In this document: positions 26,226 to 35,018 of the stretch, piece by piece
Layout: each line of letters starts with the position of its first letter
Numbering within the stretch: position 1 is the first letter of the stretch
Assembly: GCA_049511335.1 (NCBI GenBank)
Contig: JBEKYD010000003.1
Span: forward strand, 12,068 to 76,067
Direction of reading: 5' to 3'
DNA: 64,000 bases
DNA from: JBEKYD01 sp049511335
Lineage (GTDB): Bacteria > Acidobacteriota > Terriglobia > Bryobacterales > Bryobacteraceae
Made by a program: the position numbers and the translations under genes
The notes under the pieces: model-generated
Databases searched by the model: none
The model's input: the letters and a program-made list of their open reading frames with translations, nothing else
Told to the model about the DNA's origin: nothing

Positions 26226-29200
26226 TTATGAATCAGCCCCAATTGCACGGCTGCATTAACGATATCCGCCGCCGCCGGAGCGGCCGCGGTTCCGCCGTAC
26301 ACTCCATTTTCCACCAACACGGCAAATGCGATTTTTCGCTGCGATGCTGACGTGGAGGCTACGTATGGCGCGAAACCGATGAACCAGGCGTGCGAAGGAG
26401 CATCGGCCAGCTCGGCCGTACCGGTCTTGCCGGCTATCGGGACAGCGGCGCTGGCGGCGCGCCGGCCGGTACCGGACGTAATCACCTCGCGCAGAAATTT
26501 CCCCAGAGTTTGAGCCGCACCGGCGCTCAACGCGGTCTTGGGCGCGTCGGTGCGGGTGTTGGTTTCATCGGTAATCCAGCGGCCTTGCGGCATGGCGCCG
26601 CTGGCCGCGACGGTGGCGGCCACGCGCGCCATCTGGAACGGCGACGCCACCACTTGTCCCTGTCCGTAAGACGATTGCGGCAGCAACTTTTTCAATTGCG
26701 CGGCGGTGTTGGGAACGGCGGTGGAAATGCCGAGAATGCCGACGGCTTCGAGCAGCGCGTCGGCGCCTACGTCGTACGTGCCGAGTTGGGCGAAATAGGC
26801 GTTGCACGAGACCACGATGCCGTGTTCCAGGTCGAGCGTGCCGTGCGGCGATTGATCCTGGACGTCGTCGCGGATGGGGCGCTTCCAACCCTTTACATAG
26901 TTGCCCACGCGGCCGTCCGGCAGGCGGATGCACTGGTAGGTTTTGTGAATCAGCGACGGATCTTTGCGGAGCGCGGCCATGGCCGTCACCACTTTAAATG
27001 TCGAGCCGGGCGGAAAAAGGCCGAAGCGCGCGCGGTCGAGATAGGGATTGGCATCCGGATTCGCCGCCGGAGCCGGTTGGGTTCCCGGAACCACGTCGGG
27101 AGGGAGCGGCAAACTGACCGCGGCCAGCAGGTCTCCATTGGACGGATCAAGCACCACCGCCGCGCCTTTCTGCCCGGATGTTTCAACCGCCTTGCGCAGG
27201 ATAGCGGCGACGCGCACTTCGAAGCACGCGTCAATCGACGTATGCACATCGCGCGGCCGGTCGAGCACGCGGTGCACGGCGGGGTTGTTCGGATCGAAGT
27301 GATGGCGGATGAGCGGCACCAGCTCGCGATAGTCGTAGCGGATGACGCGCTCGGTAGCGCCGGAAGGTTCTTTCACTTCCACCAGGCTGGGCCGGTCGTC
27401 GAAACCGCGCAGGCGCCGCGCCTGGTCGCGCTCGATGAAAGCGGTGTTCGAAGCCGCCCAGCGGGTGCGGGTGCGCAGATCGCCCAGCAGATCGAACAGC
27501 AGGCCGCCGAAGGGATAGTGGCGAAACTCGGTGCGGGAACAGGCGGCGTCGATATCGATGCCCATCTCGCGGTATTCGGCGCGATGCTTTTCGAGCTCGC
27601 TCCAAGCGCTGGTGGCCAGAGGCAGGCCGTTGCGGTCGTAGATGGAGCCCTTGGGAATTCGCTCGATCACATCCAGAAATCGCGGGTTGTACTGGAAGCG
27701 GCGCATGCCGTCGGCTTGCAAGACCAGCGTGCCGCGGCCCATGATGGGGCCGGATTCGGCCACCTCCACATAGGCGGCTTTGGCGATGACAACTGCAAAC
27801 GCAAGGCCGAACACCGCGGCCAGCGTGTAGGTGGGAAGTCGAAAAGCGGCGCGAACCTCATGCCCGCCGCGCGCTGAGATTGCCAGCAGGATTCCGACGA
27901 TCAGGAAATTGGCGAGCATGGCGGTGCGGCCATAGCTGAGAAACGGCGTCACCACGCCCGAGAGCGGCGCCACTCCCAGGGCGCCGGCGGAAATCAGCAG
28001 AAGCTGCAAAGCCGTGGCGGCAGCCAGGCCGGCGGCGAGAAAGAATTCGTAATCGGAACGCGCCCGCAAGCCGATGCGAAGCGCCCGCCATACCAGGAAC
28101 CCATTGAGCAGGAAAACGGCGATGACGCCATAGAAGCCCATCTCTTCGCCCAGCGCGGAAAGAATCAGATCGGTGTGGGCCGCCGGAACGAGTTGCGGGT
28201 CGCCCATGCCCAAGCCCATACCGGAAACGCCGCCGGTGGAAAAAGCCCACAGCGAGTGCGCCAGTTGGTCGCCGCCATGAACCAGGTTGTCCCAAGGCGA
28301 AAGCCACATCGAGACGCGCTCACTCACGGTGTGCGGAACGCCCAGGTAAAAGCCGGCCACAAATCCGCAAACCACCAGCGCCAGGCCGATGGCCGGCGCC
28401 AGCGCGCTGGCGCGTGCCACGCCGTAGAGCGAAAGAAACAGGCAGGCGAACACCAGCGCCGGCCCCATGTCTCTTTGCAGAAAGAAGAAGACGATGGAAA
28501 GGGCAACGCACACCGCCGCCGGCAAGGTGGCCTCGACCGGTGGGATGGCAATGCGGCTGGCGAGCGCCGCCAGACGGGGACGGCGTTCGCGCGCGTGGCG
28601 CAGCACGTCCCAGCGGTTCGCGAAATAGCCGGCGAGAAAAAACACCAGCAGCACGCGAATGAGCTCGACCGGCTGAAAGCCCAACAGATTCACTTTGGCG
28701 TCGCTCAAGCCCGGGCCGCGGCCGAACGCGATCAGCAGCGCCGAAAGCGTGAAGCTGGCGATGAGCGGGACGAAGCTCAACCGCCCCATCAGGCGTTCGT
28801 AATCGAGAAGCGCGGCGGCGGCCATGAGCACCGCCCCAAGGGCCGCACCCTGGGCGAAATCGGCGAACAGCAAAGTGTCGCGCACCGGGTCGCGCAGGCA
28901 CAGCATCAAGATCAATCCGACGCCCGAGAGCAGCGCCACCACGGGCAGCAGGGATTCGTCGCCGGTGAATCCACGCAGGCTCCAAAAGACGTTGACCAGC
29001 AGAAATACCGCGAAGAATATCGCGATCCATTGGCGAACCCTGGAGCGGAACTGGGCCGGCGTGCGAACCACTAATAAGGGTTTGAGGAAGTGAAACTGGT
29101 CGGCTGAAACCAGCGGGCGGATGTGGCCCACATTGGGCAGGCCGCCAGAAGCGTCGTAGATCTTGCGGGCCATCTCGGCGCGCAAGCGGGCGTCGGTGAC

Positions 29201-29452
29201 GAGGCTCAGTGCGGGCAGCAAGTCTTCGCGGGCCGAGAGGTCGTTCAGATTGACGATACGATGCGCGGCCAGGGCCTGGTCGATGGAGGCGAGGTCGGCC
29301 GTCTTGGCGCTCCAAGCCAGGTAGAGCCCGGCGGCGACGATGGCGCAGGAGGCCAGTGTCCAGGCGAGTTCCCGCAGGCGCCAGCGCAGGCGGGGAGAGA
29401 CGGATGGCCGAGAATGGGATCGATCGGCGGCGGTGCTGCGGGTGATGGCCAT
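26222..29452 (-). CDS. SEDS peptidoglycan glycosyltransferase fused to class B penicillin-binding protein
   Basis: One reading frame of 1076 aa joins two proteins normally encoded separately. Residues about 25-130 are an extra N-terminal TM with an extracytoplasmic segment. About 140-560 form the multi-pass SEDS (RodA/FtsW) domain, with the catalytic-region motif AAHTDLILSALGEEMGF (Asp428) and the TPFLSYG loop. A further TM leads into a PBP2-like transpeptidase with Ser817-TFK, Ser882-CN and Lys1009-TGTA. All catalytic motifs are intact. The ATG at 29452 was chosen because the longer frame starts inside a repeat element. It lies between the kinase and the FhaA-like gene, so it is probably controlled by phosphorylation. 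Confidence 0.93.
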   Translation of the reverse strand: MAITRSTAADRSHSRPSVSPRLRWRLRELAWTLASCAIVAAGLYLAWSAKTADLASIDQALAAHRIVNLNDLSAREDLLPALSLVTDARLRAEMARKIYDASGGLPNVGHIRPLVSADQFHFLKPLLVVRTPAQFRSRVRQWIAIFFAVFLLVNVFWSLRGFTGDESLLPVVALLSGVGLILMLCLRDPVRDTLLFADFAQGAALGAVLMAAAALLDYERLMGRLSFVPLIASFTLSALLIAFGRGPGLSDAKVNLLGFQPVELIRVLLVFFLAGYFANRWDVLRHARERRPRLAALASRIAIPPVEATLPAAVCVALSIVFFFLQRDMGPALVFACLFLSLYGVARASALAPAIGLALVVCGFVAGFYLGVPHTVSERVSMWLSPWDNLVHGGDQLAHSLWAFSTGGVSGMGLGMGDPQLVPAAHTDLILSALGEEMGFYGVIAVFLLNGFLVWRALRIGLRARSDYEFFLAAGLAAATALQLLLISAGALGVAPLSGVVTPFLSYGRTAMLANFLIVGILLAISARGGHEVRAAFRLPTYTLAAVFGLAFAVVIAKAAYVEVAESGPIMGRGTLVLQADGMRRFQYNPRFLDVIERIPKGSIYDRNGLPLATSAWSELEKHRAEYREMGIDIDAACSRTEFRHYPFGGLLFDLLGDLRTRTRWAASNTAFIERDQARRLRGFDDRPSLVEVKEPSGATERVIRYDYRELVPLIRHHFDPNNPAVHRVLDRPRDVHTSIDACFEVRVAAILRKAVETSGQKGAAVVLDPSNGDLLAAVSLPLPPDVVPGTQPAPAANPDANPYLDRARFGLFPPGSTFKVVTAMAALRKDPSLIHKTYQCIRLPDGRVGNYVKGWKRPIRDDVQDQSPHGTLDLEHGIVVSCNAYFAQLGTYDVGADALLEAVGILGISTAVPNTAAQLKKLLPQSSYGQGQVVASPFQMARVAATVAASGAMPQGRWITDETNTRTDAPKTALSAGAAQTLGKFLREVITSGTGRRAASAAVPIAGKTGTAELADAPSHAWFIGFAPYVASTSASQRKIAFAVLVENGVYGGTAAAPAAADIVNAAVQLGLIHK

Positions 29453-29467
29453 GGTCAGGGATAGTAC

Positions 29468-29591
29468 GTAGGGCGGACGCCCCCGTCCTCGCGCGACCCC
29501 TGGATCGCGCATAGCCCGGCGACGGAGTTTTGAGTCTCGACGAGAAAGGCGGGACGGGGGCGTCCCGCGCGGACCGGGGGGTCCGCCCTAC
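29468..29591. mobile_element. MITE-like element, GTAGGGCGGAC family, copy 2
   Basis: A 124-bp element bounded by GTAGGGCGGAC and GTCCGCCCTAC, in opposite orientation to the copy at 19230-19351. Shared internal sequence includes GCGCGGGACG and GGACGGGGGCGTC-type arms. It lies in the short gap between the kinase and SEDS-PBP genes and could change expression of the downstream half of the operon by its hairpin. Confidence 0.75.
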
Positions 29592-29618
29592 AAATCACCG
29601 GCCAGGAGGCCTGTCTCA

Positions 29619-31595
29619 CTAGTGCGCCACCCCGGCGGTTTGTGCAATCTCGGAGAGGCGGAAGTTGACGCTGTCCAGGCTGTCGCCTAGGCGTTTGATC
29701 ATAGCGTTGGCGTTGCCATAGGGAGCCACGTTTTGGTAGATGGCGAGTGCGCGCTGATAATCCGTGGCGGCGCGCTCGACCTGGTCTTTTTCCTGCGGCA
29801 GGCCGCGCACGTCGCGAGAATCCCAAAACTCGCGGTCGGCACGCACCATGTAAGCGTAAGCCAGTTGCACGTTTTCACGATTGCCGGGCGGATAGCCGCG
29901 CTTGGCGGCCTCGTCCAACGCCTGGGAAGCCTTGTCGATATCGAGCATGTTGGCCAGGTAGACGCGGGCGAGGCCGAGTTCGGGATCGGGCGATTTGGGC
30001 AACAGGCGGGCCGCTTCTTCGAACTCCTGAATGGCGTCGCGCAGGCGCGCCGGATCTTTGTGCAGGCCTCCTTCAATGCGCGCGATATGACCTTCGGTCA
30101 GGCGCAGTTCGCCGCGCGTGGTATCGTCGGGATCTAGCGATAGGGCGCGGATCAGCATGTTTCGGGCACGCTGCCAATCTTTCTCAGCCACCGGCTGGCC
30201 GTCGCTCATGCGATAGGCGGCCATCGTTCGTTCGGCCGATTCCCTCAGCTTCTGCTTCACCAGGTTGCGCGTTCCCCGTAAGGATAAAGACGACGAATCG
30301 CCATGCGAGAGTTCCGTCCATTTGGTCCAGATCTGTTCGGGATCCGTGAGTTGCTCGGATTGAATCTGGCGCGCCAGCTCCTGGGCGCCCTGGTAGGACG
30401 AAGTCCAGCTCCAGATGCCATACAGGAAGGCGGCAAGGGCGAGTAGCGCGACGACCTGTACGGCTCTGCGGAAAATAATGCGTCCGCCCGAGCGCGCGGC
30501 GGAACGCGGCGGCCAAACGGACGGTTGCGGGGTGCGGCGCGTGGCATCGCCGTCCAGTGGCTGAACGGTTTCGACGGCGGATGAGACAGCAGGGGCCGCC
30601 CCAATGGCCGCGGCTTGCGGTTGCGTACGCCGGGTGGCATCCTCATCGGGTTCGCGACTCGGGGCGGTCCGGCGCGTGGCATCCGTGTCGATCGCAGGAT
30701 CCGGGGGTGAGCCGGGCGGCGATCCATAGCGCCGGCCGTCGGAATATCCGGCTCGAAAAGCGGCCAGTTCCTTGGCGAAGGCAAGCGCGGACGGGAACCG
30801 CGCGGCGGGATCGCCAGCCATGGCGCGCACCAGGATGCGGCGCAACGGCTCGGGACAGGGGTTTGGCGCGGGCGGGGGCGGGATGCGGGAACGGATCATC
30901 TGCTCCAGCCGTTCGGTGCTGGCGGCGTGATACGGCTGCAAGCCGGTGACCATCTCGTAGAGCATCACGGCCAGCGCCCACAGGTCCGATTGAGTGTCCA
31001 CGTCGCCCGAATCGAGGCGCTCCGGCGAAGCGTAAGGCACGCTGCCAAACTCGTTTCGGGTCAGCCGGCGGGAAAGCGACAAGGCCTTGGCGATGCCGAA
31101 ATCGAGCACCCGGATCTCGGCTCGAGTGCCGATGCGGATGTTTTTGGGCTTGATATCGCCGTGCACGATGCCGCGATAGCGCTTGCCATCGATTTCCACA
31201 TCCAGGTTGTGCGCGTGGTCGAGGGTTTCGGCCACGGCCTGGGCAACTTCGGTGGCGAATTCCGGGGTCAGCGGACCGCCGCGCATCCACTCGGCCAGAT
31301 CGCGGCCGTCGATGAATTCCATGGCCACGAAAAAGAAGCCGTCGAGGTCGCCCGATTGATATACGTGCACCACGTGCGGATCGATGGCGGCCAGGCGCGC
31401 TTGCAGTTGGGCGCCGCGGCGTTCGGCGTCGATGGCGTCGCGGGTATCGGCGTCGGGGCCATGTTCGATCAGCTTGAGCGCCACGGTGCGGGCGGTTTCG
31501 GCGTCGAAAGCCAGGTACACATCGGCCATTCCTCCGCGGCCCAGCTTCTGGCGGATCTCGTACTTGCCCAGGCGGCGCCCGGCGGGGGCAATCAT
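29619..31595 (-). CDS. transmembrane Ser/Thr protein kinase with extracytoplasmic helical repeats
   Basis: 658 aa. The Hanks-type kinase domain spans 10-280: Gly-rich GRGGMADVYL, Lys41, catalytic loop H145-G-D147-IKPKN, D165-FG, and SVPYASPERL. The HGD loop makes it a non-RD kinase. A Pro/Thr-rich linker (290-372) carries DATRRT three times (305-310, 319-324, 350-355). One TM lies at about 376-396. The C-terminus (410-658) is helical and TPR-like rather than made of PASTA repeats. It overlaps the phosphatase gene by four bases. With PP2C and two FHA proteins it forms a signalling module over the cell-wall synthase. Confidence 0.95.
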   Translation of the reverse strand: MIAPAGRRLGKYEIRQKLGRGGMADVYLAFDAETARTVALKLIEHGPDADTRDAIDAERRGAQLQARLAAIDPHVVHVYQSGDLDGFFFVAMEFIDGRDLAEWMRGGPLTPEFATEVAQAVAETLDHAHNLDVEIDGKRYRGIVHGDIKPKNIRIGTRAEIRVLDFGIAKALSLSRRLTRNEFGSVPYASPERLDSGDVDTQSDLWALAVMLYEMVTGLQPYHAASTERLEQMIRSRIPPPPAPNPCPEPLRRILVRAMAGDPAARFPSALAFAKELAAFRAGYSDGRRYGSPPGSPPDPAIDTDATRRTAPSREPDEDATRRTQPQAAAIGAAPAVSSAVETVQPLDGDATRRTPQPSVWPPRSAARSGGRIIFRRAVQVVALLALAAFLYGIWSWTSSYQGAQELARQIQSEQLTDPEQIWTKWTELSHGDSSSLSLRGTRNLVKQKLRESAERTMAAYRMSDGQPVAEKDWQRARNMLIRALSLDPDDTTRGELRLTEGHIARIEGGLHKDPARLRDAIQEFEEAARLLPKSPDPELGLARVYLANMLDIDKASQALDEAAKRGYPPGNRENVQLAYAYMVRADREFWDSRDVRGLPQEKDQVERAATDYQRALAIYQNVAPYGNANAMIKRLGDSLDSVNFRLSEIAQTAGVAH

Positions 31596-33124
31596 CGGCC
31601 GGCCCTCCGCTCATCCAAGAGGAAGTTGCGCTCGCGGAGGGCTTTCATATCGGTCGCGGGTGGCAACTGCAGGGCGGTCTTCTCAAACACGTTGCCGACC
31701 AAGGCCGGCTGGGCGCCTTCGCGCGCGCGCACGCCGCCTTTGTCCCGCTGGAAACTGTTGTGCGAGATCCAAGGTTTGGAGGCGCCGGCGATGAGGAGGC
31801 CTTCGGCGCTACAGTCGTGGACGGCGTTGCCCACCAGGCTCGAATTGGCGGCATCGGCGTCAGCATTAGCGCCGGCCCGGATTTCAATGCCGACTTTCGC
31901 GCCATCCACTTCATCGTCTTCCAGTGCCACGCTGGAATCCACCAGCAGAATGCCGATGGCAATGGGCAGGTCCGGGGCGGCGGCGATGCGCAAGCCGGAC
32001 ACGCGGGCGTTGCGAACGCGGTCGGCGAAAATTGCCGCAGCGTCGCTTCCCGCCGCGCCCATCGGCGCCGCGCGCAGCACGGCTTCGCGAGGAACCTGAG
32101 CGCGCAGGGTAACGCCGGACTTGAGTTGAATCTGCTCCCGATACTCGCCCCCGAGCACCACCACGGTATCGCCGGCCGAGGCGGCCGCCAGGGCTTCGCC
32201 GATGGAATGGAATGGAGCGCCGCTGCCGGCGACCAGCACGCGCGGTGTATGAACGGCGGGCGGCGGCGGAGGGTTCGGCGCGCTCGCGCGACCGGCGTAG
32301 AAGCCTGCGGCGAGCGCCACCAGAGCGATGATGGCCCAGCCCCAGGCGCGCGCGGGGGCGGGAGGACCGGGGGGCGGTTGGAAGTCTTCGCCCGCTACCA
32401 CCACCACGGTGATGTTATCCTTGCCGCCGGCGGCATTGGCGGCGCCGACCAGAGCGCGCGCGGCCGCATCGGGATCGGCGGCATGTTGCTCCACCAAGGA
32501 GCGGATGGTTTCGGAGCCCACCAGATCGCTCAGGCCGTCGCTGCACAAAACCAGGGCGCTCGACGGATCGAAAGCGATGCGCTGGATCTCGATGAAATCC
32601 GGGTCGTCGGGCGCGTGCTCTTCCGAACCTACGTCGCGAAAAACCTCGTTGCGGCGCGGGTGCTGCATGGCTTCGGCTTCGCTCAGCTCGCGCGCGTCTT
32701 CACGCTCTCCCACCGGCGAGTGATCGTGGGTGATTTTGCGGATCTCGCCGCGGCGGACCTGGTAGAGGCGCGAATCGCCGACGTGCCCGACGATGGCAAG
32801 ACCGTCGTCCAGCACCGCCAGGGTGAGCACGCATGCCATGCCGTGCCATTCCGGGTTGCGCTGGGCGGCGCGGAAGATTTCGTTGTTGGCAACGGCGATG
32901 GCCTCGCGGATGCGCTGTTCGGTGGTCCCGGTCTGGCGTTCCAGGCGGGAGCGAATGCGGTCCACGGCAATTTCCGCCGCTTTCTCCCCGGCTGCCTGTC
33001 CGCCGATGCCGTCCACGACCAGGAAGACGCCGCGGTCTGGGTCGATATAAAAAGCGTCTTCGTTGTTGTTGCGGACAAGGCCGGGGTCGCTCAAAGCCGC
33101 GCACTTCAGCCGGGTCTTCAACAT
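31592..33124 (-). CDS. PP2C Ser/Thr phosphatase with TM and C-terminal beta-helix
   Basis: 510 aa. The PP2C phosphatase domain at 1-245 has N19-NNED23AF, VVDGIGGQAAGE with metal ligand Asp38, GHVGDSRLY, LCSDGLSDLVG and KDNITVVVV. A Pro-rich linker and a TM (ARAWGWAIIALVALAAGFYAG) follow at about 260-285. The remainder (about 300-490) has the repeating short-strand pattern of a right-handed parallel beta-helix (NosD/pectate-lyase-like: ARVSGLRIAA, SSLVGNAVHDCSAEGLLIAG, PWISHNSF, PALVGNVF), predicted outside the membrane. It is the counterpart of mycobacterial PstP but with a different outer domain. It has ATGA coupling to the kinase. Confidence 0.92.
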   Translation of the reverse strand: MLKTRLKCAALSDPGLVRNNNEDAFYIDPDRGVFLVVDGIGGQAAGEKAAEIAVDRIRSRLERQTGTTEQRIREAIAVANNEIFRAAQRNPEWHGMACVLTLAVLDDGLAIVGHVGDSRLYQVRRGEIRKITHDHSPVGEREDARELSEAEAMQHPRRNEVFRDVGSEEHAPDDPDFIEIQRIAFDPSSALVLCSDGLSDLVGSETIRSLVEQHAADPDAAARALVGAANAAGGKDNITVVVVAGEDFQPPPGPPAPARAWGWAIIALVALAAGFYAGRASAPNPPPPPAVHTPRVLVAGSGAPFHSIGEALAAASAGDTVVVLGGEYREQIQLKSGVTLRAQVPREAVLRAAPMGAAGSDAAAIFADRVRNARVSGLRIAAAPDLPIAIGILLVDSSVALEDDEVDGAKVGIEIRAGANADADAANSSLVGNAVHDCSAEGLLIAGASKPWISHNSFQRDKGGVRAREGAQPALVGNVFEKTALQLPPATDMKALRERNFLLDERRAGR

Positions 33125-33130
33125 GTGGGG

Positions 33131-34075
33131 CTAACTTTCCACTGCGGGCTTGGCGGCATCTTGCGCGGCGCCATCCGGGCTGGACGTTTCGCGAGGCGGC
33201 TCCGGCTTGGCGCTGCTTCGAAATTCGAGGAACAGCACGTCCGCCAGGCCGATGCGCGCCCGGTCGGGCACGGGCGTTTCCAGGTTGCGGTCGCGCTTCT
33301 CGCCCTCCACCACCTCGATCGACGAGGGCACCGGCCGGCCGTCGATGGTAGTTCCCAACCGGCTCAGGTCCTTCAGAAAGAATTGCCCGGTTTCGGGATC
33401 GCGCCGCAAGCGAAAGTGCTCGCGCGAAACGTCGGGCAAGGTATCCAGTTTCAGGTCGGTCCAATAATCGCGCCCGCCGCGTCCCACCACGATCTGATTC
33501 CTGGTCATCGAAAAGGTCTTACGGCCGCCATTATCCTGGTACTCGATGATGGCGAACGCGCCGGCTTCGGGCGGAATCGGCGCCGCCGCCGCTGGCTGGT
33601 AGCTAGTGCGCGCGGCGGATTCGGCGCCCACGGCCGCGCTCGCCAGACGGCGGGTGGCGATCCGCTTGGTCATGCTGCCCGCGCCGAACTCGGTCTTGGC
33701 CGGCAAGGCCAGCTCCGAGTTCACCACGATATCGCCCGGCTCCACGTCGTCGTCCGTGTTTTCGTGGAAGCCGATCTGCCATCCGCCTTCCGGAGCGCCC
33801 ACCTTGGGCAGATCGCGCCGGGCGATTTTCAGCCGCTCGCCGAGGGAGGCGCGGTTGAGAGATTCGAGCTCGGCGTCGAGCGCGCGGCGGGCCTCCTCAA
33901 CGATGCGGGGGACGATGCCGCGCAGCCGCTCCAGGTCGTCGGGGTGCAGATAGACCTGGTAGATGGACGGCGGCAAGGTGGAATAGTGCAGGGGTTCGAG
34001 TCCCTCGCGCATGTTGCGCACGATTTCGAGAATGATGTCGCGCGCCGTGGCCGCCGGCCGGGAAGGGCGTTCCAT
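33131..34075 (-). CDS. FHA-domain protein, first gene of the kinase/cell-wall operon
   Basis: 314 aa. The N-terminal part at 10-110 (TARDIILEIVRNMREGLEPL, YQVYLHPDDLERLRGIVPRI) resembles FhaA-type N-terminal domains. A low-complexity linker follows, then an FHA domain at about 175-275 with IVVGRGGRDYW, DVSREHFRLRRD and LGTTIDGRPV, keeping the Arg, Ser-x-x-His and Asn/Asp-Gly positions for phosphothreonine binding. The stop lies six bases before the phosphatase start. A reader of kinase output is the likely role. Confidence 0.9.
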   Translation of the reverse strand: MERPSRPAATARDIILEIVRNMREGLEPLHYSTLPPSIYQVYLHPDDLERLRGIVPRIVEEARRALDAELESLNRASLGERLKIARRDLPKVGAPEGGWQIGFHENTDDDVEPGDIVVNSELALPAKTEFGAGSMTKRIATRRLASAAVGAESAARTSYQPAAAAPIPPEAGAFAIIEYQDNGGRKTFSMTRNQIVVGRGGRDYWTDLKLDTLPDVSREHFRLRRDPETGQFFLKDLSRLGTTIDGRPVPSSIEVVEGEKRDRNLETPVPDRARIGLADVLFLEFRSSAKPEPPRETSSPDGAAQDAAKPAVES

Positions 34076-34129
34076 AGGTGCTATCTAAAGTTTAGAACAG
34101 TGCGGGAGCCGAAGTTATAATAGTCGTGG

Positions 34130-34387
34130 ATGACCGTCAACCTTTCGCCGCACGGGCAACAACTGCTGGAGGCAGCTTTGGCTCGGGGCGTAGGCAGCTC
34201 GCCCGAGGAGGTGGTAGAACGCGCGCTGGAAGCGACTGCCAGTAGTCTTGTGCCGCTCTCCGATTCAGAGCGAGAACGGCGGCGGCAGGCGGTCGTCGGC
34301 ATGCTTGCCTTTCGGGGGGAGTATCGCCTTAGCCTAGGCCCTGGCGAATGCATCCAGGACCTGATCCGAGAGGGCCGCAAGTATTGA
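34130..34387 (+). CDS. type II antitoxin, VapB/ParD-like
   Basis: 85 aa beginning MTVNLSPHGQQLLEAALARG with SSPEEVVERALEAT, an RHH-type DNA-binding start as in ParD/VapB antitoxins, and an acidic or mixed toxin-binding tail (PGECIQDLIREGRKY). It overlaps the PIN toxin gene. It is divergent from the FHA operon, and its promoter lies in the 54-base gap. Confidence 0.8.
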   Translation: MTVNLSPHGQQLLEAALARGVGSSPEEVVERALEATASSLVPLSDSERERRRQAVVGMLAFRGEYRLSLGPGECIQDLIREGRKY

Positions 34388-34806
34388 TTGGTCCGTTCGT
34401 TCTCGACGCCTCGATGGCCCTAAGCTGGGCGTTTGAGGGCGAGTCCACGGCGCTAGCAGACGCGGTCATCAAGTCCTTGGAAAGTGTACAGGCGGTAGCG
34501 CCTGCCCTTTGGGCGTTTGAGGTCGTCAATGCCCTAAATGTCGCGGAGCGCCACGGCAGAATGAATCTGGCGGCGCAAACCGCATTTCTGGAACGGCTGA
34601 GGCTGCTGCCGATCGCCATCGAGCAGCGCCCGGCTCCCTGGCTTGCGCAGCAAATTCTGCCGTTGGCGCGGACATACCGGCTCACAGCCTACGATGCTGC
34701 GTATCTGGAGTTGGCGATGCGGGAACGCCTGCCGCTTGCCACGCTCGACAACGAGCTCCGGCGCGCAGCACGCGATGCGGGAGTGGCGCTGGTTGCAGCA
34801 GAGTGA
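34384..34806 (+). CDS. PIN-domain ribonuclease toxin, VapC family
   Basis: About 140 aa. The PIN fold acidic residues are visible: FVLDASMALSWAFEGE (first Asp), APALWAFEVVNALN (Glu), LTAYDAAYLELAMRE (Asp) and LPLATLDNELRRAA (last Asp). VapC toxins cleave tRNA or rRNA and are held by VapB. The TTG at 34384 is preferred because GAGAGGG lies upstream and it overlaps the antitoxin stop by four bases (TTGA); an ATG at 34348 is the alternative. Confidence 0.88.
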   Translation: MIGPFVLDASMALSWAFEGESTALADAVIKSLESVQAVAPALWAFEVVNALNVAERHGRMNLAAQTAFLERLRLLPIAIEQRPAPWLAQQILPLARTYRLTAYDAAYLELAMRERLPLATLDNELRRAARDAGVALVAAE

Positions 34807-35018
34807 CAGAGCTCGACCAACGATGAGAATAGGGCGGCGGTTCGAAGAGAGGACGGCTGTGAGCATTTCCGGCGACTATGTTCGCGCACGCATCGATCGC
34901 GTAGGGCCGAGAGCGCTCTCCTTACGCATCCTGCGTAACTGTGAACGCAAAATGCGTACCATGGAAACGTCTTGCGCCCGCCTACCCGTTACTGCACCGT
35001 AATCATGGTCGTGGATGG

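Noticed and set aside
26390..27877. 495-codon plus-strand ORF opposite the SEDS-PBP gene
   Set aside because: Antisense to the intact transpeptidase domain; no family features.
33985..34010. GGGTTCGAGTCCC resembling a tRNA T-arm
   Set aside because: It falls inside the FHA-gene coding sequence, and no acceptor or anticodon arm can be built around it.
31760..34120. 786-codon plus-strand ORF opposite the phosphatase and FHA genes
   Set aside because: Antisense shadow of two well-supported minus-strand genes; composition is Gly/Ala/Arg/His-rich with no domain.
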